The notes under the pieces: model-generated
The model's input: the letters and a program-made list of their open reading frames with translations, nothing else
Database searches by the model: none
Told to the model about the DNA's origin: nothing
DNA from: Nitrospinaceae bacterium
GTDB lineage: Bacteria; Nitrospinota; Nitrospinia; Nitrospinales; VA-1
Assembly: GCA_029261655.1 (NCBI GenBank)
Contig: JAJDAY010000030.1
Span: 62,001-126,000, forward strand
Direction of reading: 5' to 3'
Length of the DNA: 64,000 bases
Shown: positions 39,565 to 47,633 of the stretch, one piece after another
How the letters are laid out: each line of letters opens with the position of its first letter
How positions within the stretch are numbered: position 1 is the stretch's first letter
Program-made: the position numbers and the translations under genes

Positions 39565-40140
39565 TTGATGAAGTTTTTTCAAATGTTTTTACTGGCTTTT
39601 TTTAGCGTATTCACTTTTGGAGCGTTTGCGGGAAATTGCGAAGCTATGGGAAGCGGGGTATACGCTGATATGGAAACAACCAAGGGAAATATATTAATTA
39701 AATTGCATTATAAGCGTGTGCCCAATACGGTCGCTAATTTCGTCGGGCTTGCAGAAGGAACAAAAAAATCAAACAAGCCGGCGGGAGTCCCATTTTATGA
39801 CGGGATTGTTTTTCATCGGGTCATTGATAATTTTATGGTTCAGGGGGGTGATCCCGATGGCAGTGGAAGAGGGGGCCCCGGTTTTCAGTTTGAAGATGAA
39901 TTCGACCAGGATCTAAAACACGATCGCCCCGGTATATTGTCAATGGCCAATGCCGGGCCGAACACCAATGGCAGTCAATTTTTTATCACCCATTTGCCCA
40001 CCCCGTGGCTGGATAATAAACACAGTGTATTTGGTGTTGTCGAAAAAGGCATGGACGTTGTCAACAGCATTGTCAAGGGCGATAAAATCAAGCATGTAAA
40101 AATTATCCGAGTGGGTGATGAGGCTAAAAAGTTTAAATAA
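39565..40140 (+). CDS. Cyclophilin-type peptidylprolyl isomerase, secreted
   Basis: Signal peptide [56 protein letters not shown]-type motif. Confidence 0.95.
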   Translation: MMKFFQMFLLAFFSVFTFGAFAGNCEAMGSGVYADMETTKGNILIKLHYKRVPNTVANFVGLAEGTKKSNKPAGVPFYDGIVFHRVIDNFMVQGGDPDGSGRGGPGFQFEDEFDQDLKHDRPGILSMANAGPNTNGSQFFITHLPTPWLDNKHSVFGVVEKGMDVVNSIVKGDKIKHVKIIRVGDEAKKFK

Positions 40141-40237
40141 CGGGTGTTGAAAGAAGCGCATCAGGATAGAAAAAAGATAATAGGCTCAGGTGAGTTTGCT
40201 TGCGCCAATTTTGAATATTTAATGAGGTGTTTATTTT

Positions 40238-40732
40238 ATGTCGGATCAAAACGAGGTTGCTGTAATAGAAACTACTCTGGGAACGATCGAAGTCGGTTTT
40301 TTCTCGGATAAGGCTCCTGGGCATGTTAAAAATTTCAAGGATCTGGCCCGGAAGGGTTTTTATAATGGCACTATTTTTCATAGAGTGATTCCTGGGTTCA
40401 TGATCCAGGGCGGGGACCCGAATTCCAAAAGCCCGGATAAATCCAGCCACGGAACCGGAGGACCGGGTTATACGATCGACGCGGAGTTCAATGACACTCC
40501 TCACAGCCGGGGAGTTTTGTCCATGGCCAGATCGCAGGACCCGAACAGCGCCGGGTCGCAATTTTTCATCGTGGTCAAGGACTCGCCTTTTCTGGACGGA
40601 CAATACACGGTGTTTGGCGAAGTGGTCAGCGGCATGGACGTGGCCGATAAAATAGTCAACTCACCCCGGGACGGCAATGACAACCCGGAGGAACGCATTG
40701 AGATGACGGAAGTCGGGATTGAAACCCGGTAG
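40238..40732 (+). CDS. Cyclophilin-type peptidylprolyl isomerase, cytoplasmic
   Basis: No signal peptide; FHRVIPGFMIQGGDPNSKSPDKSSHGTGGPGY; SAGSQFFIVV. Confidence 0.95.
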   Translation: MSDQNEVAVIETTLGTIEVGFFSDKAPGHVKNFKDLARKGFYNGTIFHRVIPGFMIQGGDPNSKSPDKSSHGTGGPGYTIDAEFNDTPHSRGVLSMARSQDPNSAGSQFFIVVKDSPFLDGQYTVFGEVVSGMDVADKIVNSPRDGNDNPEERIEMTEVGIETR

Positions 40733-40802
40733 TTTTTTTAACTGTTGCGAGGAAATGCGCTTGGTCTGAAACTATTTCCTCACTGACTAGGAATGGAAAA
40801 AA

Positions 40803-41162
40803 ATGGAAAGTGAATTAAAGGTTAATATATTTAATATCATGCAGACGTCCACCCCTTCCGGGAGAACGTCCGAGGACGGTTCGCCCGCCGGGGATACGAT
40901 TCTCAACCTCATTTGTGACAACTGGGACAAGTATGAAAAAATAACGGTATATTTTGACGGCATCGCGCAGATGACCCGCCCTTTTTTAGACGAGGCCTTT
41001 GGAAAGGTATTGGAAAAGCATTCCATTGATGAGTTCAACCAGAAACTGCATTTTCCGGATGCCAGCGATCAAATTGTAAAAGATTTGAATGGGGCGATGA
41101 AACTCAGGCTGAAAATTATTAAAGCGGCACAGGAAAGGGAGTCTTCAACGGACGGGTTTTGA
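40803..41162 (+). CDS. STAS-like/DUF4325-type protein
   Basis: KITVYFDGIAQMTRPFLDEAFGKVLEKHSIDEF; DUF4325-like pattern. Confidence 0.55.
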   Translation: MESELKVNIFNIMQTSTPSGRTSEDGSPAGDTILNLICDNWDKYEKITVYFDGIAQMTRPFLDEAFGKVLEKHSIDEFNQKLHFPDASDQIVKDLNGAMKLRLKIIKAAQERESSTDGF

Positions 41163-41182
41163 TCCAGATTGGGAGTGTTAGC

Positions 41183-41797
41183 TTATTTAAAATCTGTTTT
41201 GCTCACCTCTTCGATGAACTTTTCCGCAAATGGTTTTATGGCCGATTCCCCCTCGGCGGTGATGAGCCGGTCGTAATCAGCGACACTGTCGTCAGATACC
41301 TTCACATTGGCTTTTTCCAGTTCTTTCAGCGTGTGTTTGTCCCTGCTCGTGGCAACATCAAACTCATGAATGAGACCTGCCGTAACCAGGGTAGGAACCG
41401 CGGTTCCTATGGCTCCGACCACCATGCCGCTTCGATGCCGGTCTGCGATCAACAGCCTGGTGAGTTGGTCCTTCCATAGATAGAGCCTGGCACCATTGCC
41501 GCCTATGAGGATGACTCCGTGAAAAACCCCGATGATTTGACGGGTTCCCGTGCCTCCGGTGACATAACTGTCTCCGATGATCCCTTCCATCGCGTCGACC
41601 ACCATCAGGTCGGGCATGACTCTGCCGGTTTTCATGCCCACGGCTTCCTTGAATTTGGAAGAAGCGATGAGCACGCGGGCTCCCTCCTCTTTCATAATAG
41701 CCACTAGAGGGTCCAGCTCATTTTCGTTGTAATAATCTTTTGGGATGATAAAAAGAATATTTTTTTTGGCCAATCGAGACATACACCCTTTCTCCAA
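41183..41797 (-). CDS. DJ-1/PfpI superfamily protein lacking the usual nucleophilic Cys
   Basis: NILFIIPKDYYNENELDPLVAIMKEEGARVLIAS...GVILIGGNGARLYLW...VVGAIGTAVPTLVTAGLI. Confidence 0.78.
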   Translation of the reverse strand: MEKGCMSRLAKKNILFIIPKDYYNENELDPLVAIMKEEGARVLIASSKFKEAVGMKTGRVMPDLMVVDAMEGIIGDSYVTGGTGTRQIIGVFHGVILIGGNGARLYLWKDQLTRLLIADRHRSGMVVGAIGTAVPTLVTAGLIHEFDVATSRDKHTLKELEKANVKVSDDSVADYDRLITAEGESAIKPFAEKFIEEVSKTDFK

Positions 41798-41818
41798 TCC
41801 GTTGAATCGAACCCTTCT

Positions 41819-43066
41819 CTACTCGTGTTCATCCATGCACAATGTCTGCAAGGCATCCAGGGGGAATTCGTGTTTCGCCTCCCTGTAATCATCCAGCCAG
41901 TGAGCTTGGGGGTTTTTATTGAAAGCTATAAATTTGGCGCCGTTTTCATCAACGGCCGCCCGAATGTATTTGAAAAATATTTGAGTTTCCGTCATGCCGA
42001 CCACTTCGACCTTGCCGGTCTCATGAGACATGACCAGTCGTGCGCGTTTTCCAAGACCTGAACACAGGGTTCGGGCATGTTCAAATATCTGGTAGCCTTC
42101 TTCTACGGGAACCGAATAAGTTTCGTTCCCTAAAGTCGGTCTGCACAGAAAGACGTAGTAAGGAGGAACTCCAATGAAAGATAATTGACTGAACAGTTCC
42201 GCCAGAACTTTATGGTCGTCGTTCACTCCCCGGATCAGGGGGGTTTGATTGACGACGATAGCGCCTGCTTTCATTAGCAGGTTCAGCCCTTTGATCGCTT
42301 TTGGCGTCAACTCTTTCGGATGATTGAAATGCGCCATGATGTAGATTTTTTTATCATCCGTGCTGTATTTGCTGATCATATCCAGAAGAGAAGGGTCGTT
42401 TAAGATCCTGAAAGGATTGAAGGCGGGAATTTTGGTGCCGATGCGGATGATGTTTACATGGTTCAATTGCCGAAGCTTGCGGATGATGGGTTCGAGCTTG
42501 CTGGTGGACATGATCAAGGGGTCGCCCCCGGTCAAAAGGACATTGTTGATTTCCTTATGCTCCCGAATGTAACTCAAACCCTCGCTGATGTCCTTGGTCA
42601 CTTCATCATTTTCATTCATGAACAGCCGTTTGCGGAAACAAAACCGGCAATAGGCGGCGCACACTTCATTGACCAGTAACAGGGCGGTGGAGGTGTACTT
42701 GTGTTCCAGGCCCTTGACCTTCGTGTATTTTTCTTCATTGGACGCGTCCAGTTGTCCCCACTCGTCCAACTCCTGAACAGCCGGCATGACGATTCTACGA
42801 ATGGGGTCGTTTGGGTCATCCCAGTCAATCAGGGACTGGTAATAATCGTTGGTGCGAAAAACGAATTTTTCGTTGACCGCGTCTAATTGTGATTTTTCTT
42901 CAGCGGTCAGTTGTGGAATTTGATCTGATCGCGTCAGATATTTTGGTTTTTGCCCGACAAGTTTCAACGAATTGTGTCCGTTTTCCTTGTGGCTATTGCC
43001 ATTATTTATTGAAACGAATTTTTTTATCGAAAAAGGCATAAGTTCCATCCTATTCGGTACAACCAT
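41819..43066 (-). CDS. Lysine 2,3-aminomutase family radical SAM protein (KamA-type)
   Basis: CAAYCRFCFRKRLF (CX3CX2C); VLLTGGDPLIM; PYYVFLCRPTLGNETYSVPVEEG. Confidence 0.92.
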   Translation of the reverse strand: MVVPNRMELMPFSIKKFVSINNGNSHKENGHNSLKLVGQKPKYLTRSDQIPQLTAEEKSQLDAVNEKFVFRTNDYYQSLIDWDDPNDPIRRIVMPAVQELDEWGQLDASNEEKYTKVKGLEHKYTSTALLLVNEVCAAYCRFCFRKRLFMNENDEVTKDISEGLSYIREHKEINNVLLTGGDPLIMSTSKLEPIIRKLRQLNHVNIIRIGTKIPAFNPFRILNDPSLLDMISKYSTDDKKIYIMAHFNHPKELTPKAIKGLNLLMKAGAIVVNQTPLIRGVNDDHKVLAELFSQLSFIGVPPYYVFLCRPTLGNETYSVPVEEGYQIFEHARTLCSGLGKRARLVMSHETGKVEVVGMTETQIFFKYIRAAVDENGAKFIAFNKNPQAHWLDDYREAKHEFPLDALQTLCMDEHE

Positions 43067-43494
43067 ATTTTGGAGCGCGGGTTGCAGTTGAGTTGGTTAA
43101 AGCCGGTGGCCTCCCTGTTTTTCTTTGAGGCATGAGCATTCCGCTTAGAATATTGAAATTTCGTTCTGGGGATAATTAAATCCGGGTTGATAGATACCAG
43201 GCTTCCCGACTTAATATACCCAGGTCTCTAGCGCTTGCTTGGCGAGACCTGGAAAGAGGATAACCATTGAGCCGACTTTGTTATATGCTCTACTGCTTCT
43301 CACCCGCGTGAAGCCAAAGCCATTGACTCGTTTCTCTAAAACATTCAACGCAGTGAGGTGTAATAAAATGCAGTTTTTAATATGCGATGAATATACGAGA
43401 ACCAGGGGGGTTGTGCAAGGAAAAATATTTCCACCATAATCAGGTATGCCGAACCATGATTTTCACCCCGTTTATTAATTGCGGGAAATTTTTA

Positions 43495-43522
43495 TTGACA
43501 GGTTTTATGGATTTAATATAAT
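43495..43522 (+). promoter_or_regulatory. Candidate sigma-70 promoter for the downstream cytochrome c gene
   Basis: TTGACA-N16-TATAAT; implies a leader of roughly 210 nt. Confidence 0.6.
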
Positions 43523-43741
43523 GCGTTGCTCCTTTTTCCATAATGTGTTTTTTGCAGGCAACGGGAGGTTTTTTTATTTAAACCATTTTGCCTGGTATAT
43601 TTTGGCAATTCAGGGTTGGCTTCCGGGGTCTTTAAATATCTGACAACTCAAGGCCGTTGTTATCTGACCGGTCGATGTTTTTTCTTGGCTCATATTTCAG
43701 GGCAGTTTTTTTTTCACTCATTTAACGAAGGAGAGTTTTAA

Positions 43742-44176
43742 ATGAAAAAAGTCGTGGTAATTTCCATATTGGCAGTTTTCAGCTTTTTTGTCGTAAGCGC
43801 AGCTTACGCGGGCGGCAAATGTCCTCAACCGAGGAAAACCAAAGCGGCTCCCGCCAGTGCGGAAAAAATGGATAAAACGGATAAAGCAGACGCGGCGAAA
43901 GGCAAAGCAATTTATGAAAAAACCGCCAAGCCGATGGCGTGTAAAATGTGTCATGGCGACAAGGGCGACGGCGCTGGTAAATTAGGCGCGGCTTTGAAAC
44001 CGAAACCCAGAGACTTTACCTGTGCTGACACCATGAAGGATATTTCAGCAGGCCAGATGTTCCATGTCATTAAAAATGGTTCCAAAGGAACCGGCATGGT
44101 CGCCCATGGCAAGAGCCTGAAAGACGATCAAATCTGGGATGTTGTTAAATACATCCGAAGCACCTGGGTAAAATAA
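43742..44176 (+). CDS. Secreted monoheme cytochrome c
   Basis: Signal peptide; CKMCHGDKGDGAGKLGAAL; DDQIWDVVKYIRS. Confidence 0.93.
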   Translation: MKKVVVISILAVFSFFVVSAAYAGGKCPQPRKTKAAPASAEKMDKTDKADAAKGKAIYEKTAKPMACKMCHGDKGDGAGKLGAALKPKPRDFTCADTMKDISAGQMFHVIKNGSKGTGMVAHGKSLKDDQIWDVVKYIRSTWVK

Positions 44177-44200
44177 GTTTTTTCAGATTTTAGCTGTATC

Positions 44201-44239
44201 AGAGGCAAGCCGGGTTTCCCGGTTTGCCTCTTTTTTTTT
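44201..44239 (+). terminator. Rho-independent terminator of cytochrome c gene
   Basis: AGGCAAGCCGGG-TTT-CCCGGTTTGCCT followed by T9. Confidence 0.92.
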
Positions 44240-44301
44240 GGATTTTTCCGGTCACTGACTATGGTAAAGTGCGCAGGTGATTACTATCCGATCAACGTCC
44301 A

Positions 44302-45228
44302 ATGTCATCCCGGCGGGGTTGTGATTTGATTTTCCCACCCAACAGCTCTTTTTTCAGATTCCTGCTGATACCGATTTTTCTTCTGACATTGCTTCATCCG
44401 ACGGAAGCCGTTGAGCTTGGGACCCCTGAAAAACCGATACGCATGATGTTCGTCCCTTCAGGCGATGCTCAGGTTATACTTGAAGGCGGGCAGGAAATCG
44501 CCCAAATGCTGAAAAAGGCCACCGGCCTCTATTTTTCAACCTCCGTGGCCACCAGTTATGCGGCGGTCATTGAAGCGATGGGGGCTGAAAAAGTAGACAT
44601 TGGCTGGCTGGCGACTTTTAGCTATGTCCTGGCCAGAGATAAATATGATGTCGAATTACTTTTAATCGTGGTTCGGTTTGGAAAGCCTTTTTACCGGGGC
44701 CAGATCATGGTTCGGGCGGACAGCGGGATCAATACTCTGGCGGATTTGCAAGGCAAAACCTTCGCCTATGTCGATCCGGCCTCCACGTCAGGGCATTTGT
44801 ATCCTAAAGCTCTCCTGCTCTCGCACGGCTACGATCCGGACAAGTTTTTTGCCCAGACCGTTTTCGCGGGATCACACAATGCCGTTGTCCTTGCCCTGTT
44901 GAAAGGAGAAGTCGATGCCGGCGCGGCTTACGAAGGCTCCCGTCTGGCCGTGGCCAAAAGTCACCCCGATGTTTTAAAAAAGGTGCGGGTGATTGCCTAC
45001 ACTCAGGATATTCCCAACGACACCGTGACCGCACGCAAAGGATTGCCGATCGCGATAAAAAACAAGATAAGTGAAGGGTTGAAGTACATTGCAAAAACTC
45101 CAGAGGGCGCAAAAGTATTGAAGCGTGTTTATGGAATCAGCGGGCTGGTGGATCTGGACGGGTTTTTTGACCCGGTGCGTGAGGCCAGCCGCCTGCTGGG
45201 ACTGGACCTGAAAACTTTGGGCCGCTAG
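44302..45228 (+). CDS. PhnD-like phosphate/phosphite/phosphonate ABC transporter substrate-binding protein
   Basis: IRMMFVPSGDAQVILEGGQEIAQMLKKATGLYFSTSVATSYAAVIEAMGAEKVDIGWLATFSYVLA. Confidence 0.88.
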   Translation: MSSRRGCDLIFPPNSSFFRFLLIPIFLLTLLHPTEAVELGTPEKPIRMMFVPSGDAQVILEGGQEIAQMLKKATGLYFSTSVATSYAAVIEAMGAEKVDIGWLATFSYVLARDKYDVELLLIVVRFGKPFYRGQIMVRADSGINTLADLQGKTFAYVDPASTSGHLYPKALLLSHGYDPDKFFAQTVFAGSHNAVVLALLKGEVDAGAAYEGSRLAVAKSHPDVLKKVRVIAYTQDIPNDTVTARKGLPIAIKNKISEGLKYIAKTPEGAKVLKRVYGISGLVDLDGFFDPVREASRLLGLDLKTLGR

Positions 45229-45251
45229 GAAAATTTTCGGACGTTAAAGGT

Positions 45252-45989
45252 ATGCTGAGAATCGAAGGTCTTTCAAAAACGTATCCCAACGGGACCCAGG
45301 CGCTCAAAGAGATTTCCTTCAAGGTGCGGGCAGGCGAATTTGTGGTGATTCTGGGCAAAAGCGGGTCGGGCAAGTCCACCCTCTTGAGGTGCATTAACCG
45401 GCTGGTGGAACCCACCCACGGCAGGATTTTTTTAGGCGACCGGGAAATCACCGGAGCCGGTCCCGGAAAATTGCGCGCCCTCAGGCGAAAAATCGGCATG
45501 ATCTTTCAGCAGTACAATCTGGTGCCCCGGTCGTCTGTATTGACCAACGCTCTGACCGGGAGATTGGGTTATGTTTCCTCATGGCGGGGATGGATCAATT
45601 ATTTTCCCCGTGATTTCGTTTTGAAGGCCGAGGAAAAACTTAAAGCCCTGGGGTTGGATGAAAAGAGCGGACAAAGGGCGGACACTTTGAGCGGCGGTCA
45701 ACAACAGCGTGTCGGAATCGCAAGAGCTCTGATGCAACAGCCGGAAATCATACTGGCAGACGAGCCGGTTTCCAGTCTGGACCCGGCCACCACAATTTCT
45801 ATCCTGGATACTTTGCGGGAAATCAATGAGAAGGAGGGAGTGACCGTTCTCTGCAATCTTCACTTGCCTGAACTTGCCAGGAAGTATGGGGATCGTGTTT
45901 TGGCTTTAAAAAACGGCCAAATGGTATATGATGGCGATCCTGAGTTTCTCGATCAAACACTGGCTGAAAAAATTTACGCAACAAACTGA
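45252..45989 (+). CDS. PhnC-like ABC transporter ATP-binding protein
   Basis: ILGKSGSGKSTLLRCINRLVEPTHG; LSGGQQQRVGIARALMQQPEIILADEPVSSLDP. Confidence 0.93.
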   Translation: MLRIEGLSKTYPNGTQALKEISFKVRAGEFVVILGKSGSGKSTLLRCINRLVEPTHGRIFLGDREITGAGPGKLRALRRKIGMIFQQYNLVPRSSVLTNALTGRLGYVSSWRGWINYFPRDFVLKAEEKLKALGLDEKSGQRADTLSGGQQQRVGIARALMQQPEIILADEPVSSLDPATTISILDTLREINEKEGVTVLCNLHLPELARKYGDRVLALKNGQMVYDGDPEFLDQTLAEKIYATN

Positions 45990-46102
45990 ATTATTTGCCT
46001 TCGTGCTGGATGTCGATTGACAGGCCAGGCGCAGTTCTGATTCCTGGGCAGGGTCTTAATCCCTTGCCCTCATATTAACTTTTTACGATTTAATCTAACC
46101 TC

Positions 46103-46507
46103 ATGGATCAACCAGAAGTCACTCCCAAAATGCTCCGGTCCTTCGGATTTTTAATGGGCGGGGTATTGTCTGTTTTCACCCTTGTTTTTGCTTATAAAGA
46201 TTTGCCCAAAGTGGCCTGGGTGCTGGCCATGATTGCCTCGTGTTTTATCCTGTTCGCTCTCCTGGCTCCCAATAAGCTGGAAAGAGTTCACGCGGGTTGG
46301 ATGAAGTTTGGAGAAGTTGTGGGCAGATTCAATGCCAAACTCATTCTTGGATTCATGTTTTTATCTATTTTCTCGGTGTTTCACTTTTTTTTGATTCTAT
46401 TCCGCAAAGATTTCCTGAAAAGAAAACTGGACCCTTCAGCGGAATCGTATTGGGAAAAACGCGAGCCCCGGGAAATCAATGTCACAAGATATGAAAAGCA
46501 GTATTGA
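46103..46507 (+). CDS. SxtJ-like small membrane protein
   Basis: MLRSFGFLMGGVLSVFTLVFAYKDL...LLAPNKLERVHAGWMKFGEVVGRFNAKLILGFMFLSIFS; pattern of the SxtJ family. Confidence 0.65.
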   Translation: MDQPEVTPKMLRSFGFLMGGVLSVFTLVFAYKDLPKVAWVLAMIASCFILFALLAPNKLERVHAGWMKFGEVVGRFNAKLILGFMFLSIFSVFHFFLILFRKDFLKRKLDPSAESYWEKREPREINVTRYEKQY

Positions 46508-46552
46508 GCCCCTGGTCAAAAAAAATCATTCCTACTTCATACACGGAGACCC

Positions 46553-46951
46553 TTGATGGATAAAATTCACAAAGAAATTCTGGGGTTGATGGGGAAAATT
46601 GACATCGATTGCCGGGATGAAGGCGACCTGATTGTCATCGACCTGAAGGGTCAGCTGGATATTTATAATTCCGGGGACGTGCGGAAATTGATCGAAGCCT
46701 ACCGGCAAAGAGGTTTCGAGAAGTTTGCCTTGAATCTGGAAGATGTGACCTATCTGGACAGCTCGACAATAAGTGTTTTTATCCATTGTTTCCAAATCCT
46801 TGAAAAGTCGCAGGGAAAATTTCTGATCGCGGGCCTTCGCGGTGCGCCCCTGGAAATATTTGAAATGGCCAAACTCCACGATGTTTTTGAAGTTCATCCC
46901 GATATCACTTCTGCCATAAAAAGCCAGATTTTGGACTTTGACGGCGATTAA
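46553..46951 (+). CDS. STAS-domain anti-sigma-factor-antagonist-like protein
   Basis: VIDLKGQLDIYNSGDVRKLIEAYRQRG...LNLEDVTYLDSSTISVFIHCFQIL (DSS phospho-acceptor region). Confidence 0.9.
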   Translation: MMDKIHKEILGLMGKIDIDCRDEGDLIVIDLKGQLDIYNSGDVRKLIEAYRQRGFEKFALNLEDVTYLDSSTISVFIHCFQILEKSQGKFLIAGLRGAPLEIFEMAKLHDVFEVHPDITSAIKSQILDFDGD

Positions 46952-47108
46952 GCCCTATTTCCTCCCTGGAAATAATACCCCGATTTATCGGACTTCCCGA
47001 AAAATGTGCCCCCAACAAAACGTTTGAACGGCTCTGATTTTGTGCTAACGTTAATAGGTAGCATAGAGAAGGCAATGAGCGTACGGAACCCGTTTGGAGG
47101 CCTGTACT

Positions 47109-47633
47109 ATGGTAAAAAAAGTACTTGGGAATGCCCTGCTGAGGCACGCCCCTCTTTTGTTGGTATTAGGAGCGCAGTTACTTGCGTTTTCCGCGCCGCT
47201 CAAAGCTCAGCCCAGTCAGAACCCGTTTCCGGGCACAAGTGAAAAAGAGATGACCATTCCCAAAGAGCCGGGTTGGAAAGACCCTTCCTATCGGGGCTGG
47301 GAGATCATGAGTATCACCGGTCTGATTTCAACCTATTACGACCTGGATTTAGACGGAAAACTGGACTACATGGTCATCCGTAAGATCATTCAAAAGGCCA
47401 CCGCCGAATCAACCACAATCGAACAAGCCATTGCCATTGCGAAAAGCCAGGAAATGAGCGTATACTTTTCACATCCGGTTATTTATTTCACTAACAGGAA
47501 TCCGTTGTTCTATTGTAAAGGGGTCGATTATCGACGCAATTGCAGTGACATATGGGTGGATATCGAAGAGGATGGCTTAAATGGTAATGAAGAGTCATAC
47601 ACATTATCGACTCCCAATCTCGGAGTCCGTTAA
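47109..47633 (+). CDS. Hypothetical secreted protein overlapping the next cytochrome gene
   Basis: ATG at 47109 (MVKKVLGNALLRHAPLLLVLGAQLLAFSAPLKAQ signal peptide) preferred over 47094; overlaps next CDS by about 50 nt. Confidence 0.6.
   Translation: MVKKVLGNALLRHAPLLLVLGAQLLAFSAPLKAQPSQNPFPGTSEKEMTIPKEPGWKDPSYRGWEIMSITGLISTYYDLDLDGKLDYMVIRKIIQKATAESTTIEQAIAIAKSQEMSVYFSHPVIYFTNRNPLFYCKGVDYRRNCSDIWVDIEEDGLNGNEESYTLSTPNLGVR

Noticed and set aside
43239-43439. 66-aa plus-strand ORF in the gap upstream of the cytochrome c gene
   Set aside because: Starts inside the 9-bp hairpin and has no recognisable features; treated as non-coding.
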